Assembly (NCBI GenBank): GCA_943362175.1
Contig: CALRIU020000016.1
Span: 1 to 64,000 of the forward strand
Length of the DNA stretch: 64,000 nucleotides
Direction: 5' to 3'
Source: UBA4416 sp943362175
Lineage (GTDB): Bacteria; Bacteroidota; Bacteroidia; B-17B0; Aurantibacillaceae
Shown here: positions 53,380-60,911 of the stretch, in pieces
How positions within the stretch are numbered: the stretch's first letter is position 1
Layout of the letters: each line of letters opens with the position of its first letter
Made by a program: the position numbers and the translations under genes
Notes under the pieces: model-generated
The model's database searches: none
Told to the model about the DNA's origin: nothing
The model's input: only the letters and a program-made list of their open reading frames with translations

Positions 53380-54447
53380 ATGATAAGGTATTTTTTCACC
53401 TATTGCTTTCTCCTGGCCTTTGCAGGGAATGCCCTGGCCCAAATCCCACTGGCAGCGAATGCCGGAACCAGCAGGAATATCTGTCCGGGAAGAACCGTTA
53501 ACCTGGGAGGCGCACCGGCAGCCACAGGTGGCACTGCTCCCTACTCCTATAGCTGGCAGCCCGGTACTTTCCTGAACTCTACCACGCTTCCTAATCCTAC
53601 GGCCTCCTCCGTTAACACCTCTATACAATACACCCTGACCGTAACCGACAAAAACGGAAATACCGCCAGCTCCACAGTGGTATTTTTTGTTGATCTCATC
53701 AACGACTTCAATGCGGGTATCGATACAGGCTATTGCCTGGGCAAACAAAATGGCATTCAAATCGGCAGCTCTTTTAACGCCTCCAACGGAGCCAACCATG
53801 TTTTTGCCTGGAACCCCGCTGCCACACTGGATAATGCCAACTCAACCAATCCCATCGCTTCCAATACGGTTGTTGTACAATATACCCTCACGGTTTCCAA
53901 TGGCGGCGTGTGCCCCGATCATAAAACAACGGTAACCGTCACACCGTTTCAGAAACCCTTTGTAGATGCCAGCCCCAGCACGGTGATCGACGAAGGCAAT
54001 ACCATCACCCTTAATGGCACCGGCTCTGTGTTCAATGTATGGCTACCGCCTTACAATATCCGGTATGCCAATACCGCTACGCCGGATGTATGGCCAATCG
54101 TTTCTACGACTTATACTCTGTTTGTGGAAGATTCACACAAATGTACCAATTTCGATACGGTACGCGTGGATGTGATCCCGGGCGACAAGCTTTTTTTCTA
54201 TAGCGCTTTCACACCCAACGGAGATGGGGAGAACGATTACTTCTACATCGGGAACCTCTGGAAATACCCCGATAACAACCTCAAGATCTATAACCGTTAT
54301 GGTAAGATGATCTTCAGTGCCACCAATTATGCCAACGACTGGGACGGCACCTACCTGGGCAACCAGATCCCGACGGGAACCTACTTCTATATTTTTACCG
54401 ATGGCGTCAGCCAGGAGTATAAAGGAACGGTGACGCTGCTGCGGTGA
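53380..54447 (+). CDS. Secreted protein with gliding-type T9SS C-terminal domain
   Basis: A 355-residue protein with signal peptide (MIRYFFTYCFLLAFAGNALA), starting at ATG 53380 (a GTG two codons earlier is possible). Three Ig-like/PKD-type domains follow (CPGRTVNLGGAPAATGGTA; CLGKQNGIQIGSSF; a third up to about 260). It ends in the type B sorting domain FTPNGDGENDYFYIGNL, IYNRYGKMIFSAT, TYFYIFTDGVSQEYKGTVTL. It is surface-exposed cargo of the T9SS; role unknown. Confidence 0.9.
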   Translation: MIRYFFTYCFLLAFAGNALAQIPLAANAGTSRNICPGRTVNLGGAPAATGGTAPYSYSWQPGTFLNSTTLPNPTASSVNTSIQYTLTVTDKNGNTASSTVVFFVDLINDFNAGIDTGYCLGKQNGIQIGSSFNASNGANHVFAWNPAATLDNANSTNPIASNTVVVQYTLTVSNGGVCPDHKTTVTVTPFQKPFVDASPSTVIDEGNTITLNGTGSVFNVWLPPYNIRYANTATPDVWPIVSTTYTLFVEDSHKCTNFDTVRVDVIPGDKLFFYSAFTPNGDGENDYFYIGNLWKYPDNNLKIYNRYGKMIFSATNYANDWDGTYLGNQIPTGTYFYIFTDGVSQEYKGTVTLLR

Positions 54448-54459
54448 TGTGGCTCCGAT

Positions 54460-54649
54460 ACTTCGACAGGCTCAGTAACCAGCTCAGCCGCCATTCATCC
54501 TGACTAAATAAATCCGAACCATTGACTTCGGTTTTGCCAAGTCGGTGATTCATCGTCATAAAAGAAAATACAAAGAAGTAAATACGGCTTCGCAGTGACA
54601 TGTCTGCCGGGTAAACCAGCTCCATAGGTTGACTGAGCGGAATCGAAGT
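54460..54649. repeat. Inverted-repeat element, CTTCGACAGGCTCAGTAACC type
   Basis: ACTTCGACAGGCTCAGTAAC at 54460-54479 pairs imperfectly with GGTTGACTGAGCGGAATCGA at 54627-54646 and the following AGT. The 190-bp interior includes a CCGAA/TTCGG pair. Lies between convergent genes. Typical of dispersed non-autonomous repeats. Confidence 0.72.
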
Positions 54650-54661
54650 CGACGTAATACT

Positions 54662-55543
54662 TTACTTCTTTATGATCAATGTATCAAAGCTCGGCGAATA
54701 GCCGCAGAAGGAACCAATAACATTGCCTCCCGTCACATTGCTCTGGATATTGGCCGGTGCGGCAAATGGATTCCCGTTGCTCGAGCGGTTGCTGTAATAC
54801 GATCGCCAGAACAGGTACTCAGCATTGCCGATGGTGCAGAACTTCACAATCACCGTATCGCCTACCGCATAATAACCGGCATTGGGCTGTTCACTGTAGC
54901 CATCGCGCTCTCCGGGCTGCGGCGGACGCTCGTAGGAAAAGTCGAAGCTGGTGCCGTCCACAAATTTATCATCGAATGCCGAATTGTAAGGCGCTACAAA
55001 AAACTGGTCCTTCATGCGTTTGGCAAACCAGCGGTAGCAATTGCCCTGCCCACGCGGCTCGGTAAGATGGGCCCAGCAGAAGCCGAAGGTATCGCGCTCC
55101 GCTTTGAAATAAATACTGTCGAGCGGAATAGGATTTAAAATATTGGTAACACCGGTATAGGTTTCATTGTTGTACTTTACCGTGAGGAGGTAGGATTTGC
55201 CCACCTGCCCGAAGATCTTGGTTCCTAAGTAGAGGTAGCCGGTACTTGGATCAAGCTCTTTCAGCGTATCTGTTACCAGACCGTCGGTAATGGTAATGAA
55301 AGCCCCTTTCACAAAGAACCGGGAAGGATCGCTCAGGTCCACATTTCCGAAATAAGGTGCCGTCATCGACAACAGCACCTGCGCCGTTTTTCCGGTTTCG
55401 ATGCTGGCTTCTACTACCAGCTTTTCCTTGTAAGCGGGCAGCTTGATGTCGATGTCCTTTTCACAGGAAGAACAGAGCACAGCCAACGCCATAGCCGTTC
55501 CATAAGCCAGGTGTTTGAGGTATCGTTGTATTCCGTTGTTCAT
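54662..55543 (-). CDS. DUF4249 lipoprotein, receptor partner
   Basis: A 293-residue lipoprotein (signal ALAVLCSSCEKDIDI; Cys in CSSC). The family start CEKDIDIKLPAYKEKLVVEA and the TITDGLVTDTLKEL segment are DUF4249. Such proteins occur directly after a TonB-dependent receptor; here the receptor ends at 55548, 4 bp away. Likely part of an import complex at the outer membrane, with unknown ligand. Confidence 0.92.
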   Translation of the reverse strand: MNNGIQRYLKHLAYGTAMALAVLCSSCEKDIDIKLPAYKEKLVVEASIETGKTAQVLLSMTAPYFGNVDLSDPSRFFVKGAFITITDGLVTDTLKELDPSTGYLYLGTKIFGQVGKSYLLTVKYNNETYTGVTNILNPIPLDSIYFKAERDTFGFCWAHLTEPRGQGNCYRWFAKRMKDQFFVAPYNSAFDDKFVDGTSFDFSYERPPQPGERDGYSEQPNAGYYAVGDTVIVKFCTIGNAEYLFWRSYYSNRSSNGNPFAAPANIQSNVTGGNVIGSFCGYSPSFDTLIIKK

Positions 55544-55547
55544 CGTT

Positions 55548-58049
55548 CTAAAATTTAAAGTTCCAGGTTACGGTTGGCAGGATCGGGAACAAAGAAACCT
55601 GCTTGCCTTTCACGGTATAGTTCCCTTTCAGGAAATCGCCCTTCGCATCGAAATAGATCAGGTAGGGATTATGGCGGTTATATACATTAAACACGCTCAG
55701 CGTCCAGCTTCCCTGGTAATGTTTGGCCCAGGCCCTCGGCAGCCTGATCGTGGAAAGGTCTTTTCCTCTCCTGGTATAACGCCTTTCCAGGCGGGCATGC
55801 TTACGCGCCAGCTGCTTTTCCCGGTCGGGCGTATAGGTCGCTGAAAGGTCGAGGCGGTGGTAATCCGGGAATTTGTATGAATTGCGTAAGCCATAATCAT
55901 AGCTGACACTGCCTTCGTAAGCGAACAAACCGTTAGGAAGTGTTCCGCGGTTGCCGGTACCATATACAAATATCAGCCCGAAGTTCCACACCGGGTTAGG
56001 ATCGTAGGTAATTACCAAAGAGCCATCGTGCCGGCGGTCGTATTTAGCCAGGTAGCGCTCGCCATAGTTGATCTCGTTAAACTGCCGCCAGGTCCAGGAA
56101 AGCGTGTAGCCTATCCAGCCGGTGAATTTGCCCGTGCGTTTCTTCACAAAAAATTCCGCCCCGTAAGCCTCGCCTTTTCCGTACGTAAAAGCATTATCGG
56201 GATTGTCAAACACATTATCCTGCGGTTCCGCCCCTTCCTTATAATCAATCTGGTTGGTCATGGTCTTATAATACACCTCCACGGAGGTTTCGAACATATC
56301 CTTATGAAAGTTTTTGAAAAGCCCTAAAGCATACTGGTTGCCAAGCTCAGGCTTGATGAGCTCGGTGGACGGCATCCACACATCCGTCGGCAGGCTCACT
56401 GACGAGATACTCGCCAGGTGAATGTACTGGTAGTTGCGCGTGTAGGATGCTTTGACCGACATTGTTTTGGTAAGGCTGTAACGCACGCTCGCCCTGGGCT
56501 CCAGACCGGAGTAGTCTATCACTTTTTGTCCCGGCTTATACACATTGGTATCCGATGTCCGGCCGAACTGGTCTTTGACATAGCGTGTGAAAGGCCCGAC
56601 CTGCGCAAAGTAGCTGAAACGCAGACCCACATTTACTTTCAGGCGCTTGGTAATTTCCCATTCCTCCGAAATATAGGCTGCCGCATCGTGCGAGTACAGG
56701 CGGATGATCTTGCCGATATCAAAAGTGGTTTCGCCCTGTTTGGCGCTCACGTTACTCGGCGTAAACGTATGATAGATGTAATTGATCCCTACCCTGAGCT
56801 GGTGGCGCGGATTAGGAATATACACGAACTCGTGCTTAGCCGTCCAGTCTTTGATCCCCGAGAACAAGGTAAGCTCAAAGCCCGACTGTGCCGCCGTAAA
56901 CGAAAAATCATAATTGGTATAAGACACAGAGGTATTGGAAAAGAGCCTGGCATTGTACAAATGGTTCCAGCGCAGGCAGGCAACCGTATTCCCCCAGGGC
57001 ACGCGTGCGTTAAAAGAAGACTCGGTATCTTTAAACTCAAAAATATCTTTTCCTTTATAGAAGCTCAGGAAGATCCGGTCCTTGTCGGAGATCTTCCAGT
57101 TCAGCTTGGCATTGATGTCGTAGAAATAATAGCTCGACCCTTTGAATTCGGATTGGGGACGAATGTATTTGAAAAAAGGTTTTGACAGCACATCCAGGTA
57201 AGTCCTGCGGGCCGACACGATAAAGGAAAGCTTGTCTTTGATGATCGGCCCCTGGATCGTCAACCGCGAAGAGATGACACCGATGCCTCCATCTACCTGG
57301 AATTTCTGGTCGTTGCCTTCCCGCATCGAGATGTCGAGTACAGAAGACAGGCGCCCGCCATATTGCGCCGGCATCCCACCTTTGATGAGGTTGACGTTCT
57401 TCACGGCATCACCGTTGAACACTGAGAAAAATCCCAACAGGTGAGCCGCATTGTAAATGGTCGCATCGTCGAGCAGCACCAGGTTCTGATCCGGCCCACC
57501 ACCTCTAACATAGAATCCCGAATTCCCATCACCCGCCGATTTAACACCGGGCAGAAGCTGAATGGTTTTCAGGATATCGACCTCTCCCATAAAGGCCGGT
57601 AGCTTTTTGATCTGGACAATGTCCAGCTGCACGGCGCTCATCTGCGTACTCTGCACATTATCGTCGGTCTTTTCTCCCGTTATCTCTACTTCCGCGAGGT
57701 TCTTTCCCTGCGGCGCCAGGCTGATGTTCCGGCTGATGTTGCTTTGCAGGTCGATGCTGTCGGTATAGGAGTCGTAGCCCATATAGCTGCACACAAGGGT
57801 GTATTTTCCGGCAGGCAGCGTCAGCGAATAAAAGCCGTTGGTATTGGTATTGGCCCCGGTCATGCCTTCCCTCACATACACATTGGCACCGATGGCCGAT
57901 TCACCGTTGGACTTGTCGCGGACATAGCCGCTGATGGTGAAATTCTGTGCGGCCGCCCACAAAGGGCAAAACAAAAGAAGTATCGCTATTTTTTTTAGCA
58001 CAGGTAAAAATAACAGATTATTCAGTGCCAATATGGTCCGTAAATGCAT
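55548..58049 (-). CDS. TonB-dependent receptor
   Basis: An 833-residue outer-membrane receptor. The N-terminus FTISGYVRDKSNGESAIGAN is a carboxypeptidase-like regulatory domain, followed by the plug (LPAFMGEVDILKTIQLLPGV, YVRGGGPDQNLVLLDDATIY) and a barrel ending in the aromatic KF. The ATG at 58049 gives a leader of 16 residues before LKKIAILLLFCPLWAAAQ; a GTG at 58001 may be the actual start. Pairs with the DUF4249 gene downstream. Substrate unknown. Confidence 0.93.
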   Translation of the reverse strand: MHLRTILALNNLLFLPVLKKIAILLLFCPLWAAAQNFTISGYVRDKSNGESAIGANVYVREGMTGANTNTNGFYSLTLPAGKYTLVCSYMGYDSYTDSIDLQSNISRNISLAPQGKNLAEVEITGEKTDDNVQSTQMSAVQLDIVQIKKLPAFMGEVDILKTIQLLPGVKSAGDGNSGFYVRGGGPDQNLVLLDDATIYNAAHLLGFFSVFNGDAVKNVNLIKGGMPAQYGGRLSSVLDISMREGNDQKFQVDGGIGVISSRLTIQGPIIKDKLSFIVSARRTYLDVLSKPFFKYIRPQSEFKGSSYYFYDINAKLNWKISDKDRIFLSFYKGKDIFEFKDTESSFNARVPWGNTVACLRWNHLYNARLFSNTSVSYTNYDFSFTAAQSGFELTLFSGIKDWTAKHEFVYIPNPRHQLRVGINYIYHTFTPSNVSAKQGETTFDIGKIIRLYSHDAAAYISEEWEITKRLKVNVGLRFSYFAQVGPFTRYVKDQFGRTSDTNVYKPGQKVIDYSGLEPRASVRYSLTKTMSVKASYTRNYQYIHLASISSVSLPTDVWMPSTELIKPELGNQYALGLFKNFHKDMFETSVEVYYKTMTNQIDYKEGAEPQDNVFDNPDNAFTYGKGEAYGAEFFVKKRTGKFTGWIGYTLSWTWRQFNEINYGERYLAKYDRRHDGSLVITYDPNPVWNFGLIFVYGTGNRGTLPNGLFAYEGSVSYDYGLRNSYKFPDYHRLDLSATYTPDREKQLARKHARLERRYTRRGKDLSTIRLPRAWAKHYQGSWTLSVFNVYNRHNPYLIYFDAKGDFLKGNYTVKGKQVSLFPILPTVTWNFKF

Positions 58050-58469
58050 AAATGGTTAATTTATTTAAATTTCCGTGCCAGCATTTATGTTAAGCACAGG
58101 ACTCGTGTACCAGGTACTGTGTAAAAAGCAAACCGTTTGACTCTCTCGTTCACGCATTGTTTAGTTGCGTGCCTTGTTTTAAAGCTTGGCCTGCCAGGCT
58201 CTGGCATTCCGGCGGACTTGGCTCAACATTCCGGTAGTGTCGTTCATTGAGCGACTATTGCGCCAGGGATGCAAAGGGTTTGGTTCCTTTCCTGCGCCTG
58301 CCTCTTGCGCAGGAAAGAACCGCAGCGAATGCGGAGCCCGACGCAGCCCGCCCGGGCGCCCAAAATTAAATAAACAACTCCCCTCGACATAAGAAACGAT
58401 ATTCTTCGTCTTACAGATTTTGTCGTAGTGAAATTGATGAATGCCTGCCCGGGCTGAACCTGTTTTAGC
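58050..58469. other. 420-bp non-coding gap with GC-rich hairpin
   Basis: No convincing gene. TTTCCTGCGC (58288-58297) and GCGCAGGAAA (58307-58316) form a 10-bp perfect hairpin with a 9-base loop, followed by a GC-rich stretch rich in CCCGCCCGGGCGCC (about 58346-58362). The composition differs from the AT-rich flanks, suggesting an inserted repeat. Only short open frames occur. Confidence 0.55.
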
Positions 58470-59936
58470 TTACCGGTTCAGAATATAATTCCGGATATAG
58501 TTGCTGCGCCATTCCTGGTTGGCAGTGGCGTTGAGCAATTCCATCACCGGCTTATCATCTTCATTGATGACACGGTCATCGCTGATGATCCAGGGATATA
58601 CTTCGTTATGAAGCCCGCCCGCAAAAGGTTTTAAGGATGCCACGATGAGTATATTGCGGTAGGCCTCGTCTTCGGAGGACGCGCAGATTTTCAGGTCAAA
58701 GCCGGCCTGCTTCAGCGTTGCCAGCAGGCATTGCGTTCCCAGGCCTTTGGTACCGTTGAGGTAACCGTGTGTATTGATTAGCACCACTGCGTTGCTATCC
58801 ATGATGTTTTTTAAGCGGTCGAGACTTTGTTTGGTAATCACATGCGAAGGCTGCTCCTCTGCTTTGAAGATATCGAACAGAACCACATTCCATTTGCCTG
58901 GAGCCGTATTGATGTAATGGCGGGCATCGTCGCAAACCGTCGTCACCGAAGCATCAAGGTAAAAAAAACGCTGCGATACCTCAATGATGCGCCGGTCGAA
59001 CTCCACACCCGTAACGCTGTAACCCTTTCCTGCCAGCATATTGGCTACCACGCCACCGCCGAGCCCCAGCACAAGCGCCTTCCCTTTGGGGAAATATGGC
59101 AGGTTGCTCTCCAGCAGGCGAACGTATTCCGACACCGAAGCCCTGGTGATCGTGTTCATCTCCGTTTGTACAATGGTATTGATCAAAAGCTTGCGGATCA
59201 TCACCCGGTCGTTAGACCTGGAGGGCTCTTCGCGGATCTCAAGCTTGCCCAATATTCCTTCCTCTTCATACACCAGGTAAGGATTTTTCGGTGCCTTGAC
59301 AAAGCTGTAAGCCGTCAAGCCACAAACGAAAACAAGCATCAGGGCCGGCGTCCGCGGATAAGGCCGGATAAACACGAGCAGGCTCACCAAAGCCATCGCC
59401 AGGGCAAAACCAATCAGTGTAGCGCTCACACCAAACACCGGCAGTAGGTAAAACCCACATAAAAAGGTTGCCAGGATGCCTCCCAGGGTGGAAACAGCGT
59501 AGATCTTTCCGCTGTTCGCCCCGCTTTCCCTCAGCTCCTGTGTGAGCATGGAAATAATGAGTGGCGACGTAGCGCCCATACATAACATGGCTGGAAACAG
59601 CAGGAGAAACACACTCACCACAACCGCAGGGATCAAAGGCAGATAAGTCCCGGTCAGAAAAAAGACCCTTCCCATAAATGTCATACTGCAAAGGCAGCAG
59701 GCGGCGGCAATCAATACCGACAGCAGGATACGCTCCCTGTTCCCTTTCCGGCTTAGCCTTCCTCCCAGGAAATAACCGGCAGCAAGGCCTGCGAGGGTAA
59801 TAGCCATCACGGAGCTCCAGACATGCAGGCTGCTCCCGAAAAAAGGAGCCAGGATCCGGGCACCGGAAATTTCGGCTGCCATCACCGAAGCACCTTCCAC
59901 AAAGGAAATGATGAGAAACCGGTTATGCTTAAGCAT
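58470..59936 (-). CDS. Fused membrane domain/spermidine-synthase-like protein
   Basis: A 488-residue protein. The first 210 residues are six or more hydrophobic helices (MFS-like: GASVMAAEISGARILAPFFG, WSSVMAITLAGLAAGYFLGG). The C-terminal half is a class I methyltransferase/polyamine-synthase fold (GKALVLGLGGGVVANMLAG, GYSVTGVEFDRRIIEVSQRF, TTVCDDARHYI, NVVLFDIFKAEEQP). A key acidic residue of the propylamine transfer site is not certain, so the product could be a methyltransferase-like or aminopropyltransferase enzyme. Lies 12 bp downstream of the next upstream gene. Confidence 0.87.
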   Translation of the reverse strand: MLKHNRFLIISFVEGASVMAAEISGARILAPFFGSSLHVWSSVMAITLAGLAAGYFLGGRLSRKGNRERILLSVLIAAACCLCSMTFMGRVFFLTGTYLPLIPAVVVSVFLLLFPAMLCMGATSPLIISMLTQELRESGANSGKIYAVSTLGGILATFLCGFYLLPVFGVSATLIGFALAMALVSLLVFIRPYPRTPALMLVFVCGLTAYSFVKAPKNPYLVYEEEGILGKLEIREEPSRSNDRVMIRKLLINTIVQTEMNTITRASVSEYVRLLESNLPYFPKGKALVLGLGGGVVANMLAGKGYSVTGVEFDRRIIEVSQRFFYLDASVTTVCDDARHYINTAPGKWNVVLFDIFKAEEQPSHVITKQSLDRLKNIMDSNAVVLINTHGYLNGTKGLGTQCLLATLKQAGFDLKICASSEDEAYRNILIVASLKPFAGGLHNEVYPWIISDDRVINEDDKPVMELLNATANQEWRSNYIRNYILNR

Positions 59937-59948
59937 AGCGCCTCGTTC

Positions 59949-60665
59949 TTAGATGTAAAGGTTATTATCATCCTCGTAGCTGGCGCTGGCGCCGGTACCA
60001 TAGCCCAGGCGTTTGCCGGTACGGAGGTTGATGCTGCTGACCTTTTCCTGCATCTCGTTCACCGTCACATCCCGCACCGCGTCGTAAGGTGGTGTAAACA
60101 GATCATAGGTGATCACATAAATAATGAGGTCGTTGATGATCTCGCAGAGGTTTTCCTTGTTAAGAGGTTCCGAAGAAAAGGTCGAGTATTTAATGCCCAT
60201 CGGGCCTTTGGCCTCAATGAAAAAGCGCATTTCCCGGTTCACGAAAATCCGGCATACCAGCGAGCCGAGATCATTCATGCGGTTATATTTGATGGAATCC
60301 GCCAGGAAGTTATACACATTGATGATCCCACAGTAGGAATTGTAGTCGTGTTGCTTGATATAACCGGTTTTAAACATCGGGTGCGACTTATCAAATTCAA
60401 AGACATTGGTATGCATGAAGAATTCAAGGATATCGCCGGCTACTTTCAGTTGCGTGGAATACTTCTTGGATTCGGCAACAGCAACGGTAATGCGTTTATC
60501 CACAGGCTCTATTTCCTTGATGAGGTCGATGGCAATTTCGTTCACACACAATTTGGTCATTTCAAAAGCGGTGATGGTATTGTTAAACACATCCTGCTTC
60601 ATTACTGATTTTTCAGCCAGCAGTTTGACTATTTTTTGTTTCTGAGAATCTAAGAGTTCGCTCAT
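59949..60665 (-). CDS. Conserved-looking cytoplasmic protein of unknown function
   Basis: A 238-residue soluble protein, mostly alpha-helical in the first half and with FEMTKLCVNEIAIDLIKEIE, HDYNSYCGIINVYNFLADSI and VNREMRFFIEAKGPMGI. No signal peptide, membrane segment or catalytic motif. The ending has a Gly/Ser/Tyr-rich tail. I cannot assign a family. It lies 12 bp before the spermidine-synthase-like gene on the same strand, so cotranscription is likely. Confidence 0.75.
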   Translation of the reverse strand: MSELLDSQKQKIVKLLAEKSVMKQDVFNNTITAFEMTKLCVNEIAIDLIKEIEPVDKRITVAVAESKKYSTQLKVAGDILEFFMHTNVFEFDKSHPMFKTGYIKQHDYNSYCGIINVYNFLADSIKYNRMNDLGSLVCRIFVNREMRFFIEAKGPMGIKYSTFSSEPLNKENLCEIINDLIIYVITYDLFTPPYDAVRDVTVNEMQEKVSSINLRTGKRLGYGTGASASYEDDNNLYI

Positions 60666-60911
60666 GTACCTTCATTTTTTGAATGATAAATATACGTATT
60701 GTGCTACACAAATAACAGCGAAACTTATAGTAAAAGCCGGTATACCAAATGCGATCGTATTTCAATCCCTCAATGAATAGAAGAGTGCTGTTGCATCAGA
60801 GAGTGATCACTTTTACCCGGGGAATTTTTAGCGTCCGCGCGCCATCCTCATACCGGCCCAACAGCCAGTGGCTGCTATCCTGCTACAATCGCTGACACCG
60901 GGTCTCTGCAA

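Noticed and set aside
58186..58392. Small open frame (68 codons) in the 420-bp gap
   Set aside because: Composition follows the GC-rich block, no start signal and no recognised domain; probably chance.
60730..60750. GGTATACC palindrome as a fourth TetR site
   Set aside because: It matches only the inner half-site pattern and lacks the RATY spacer found in the three real copies.
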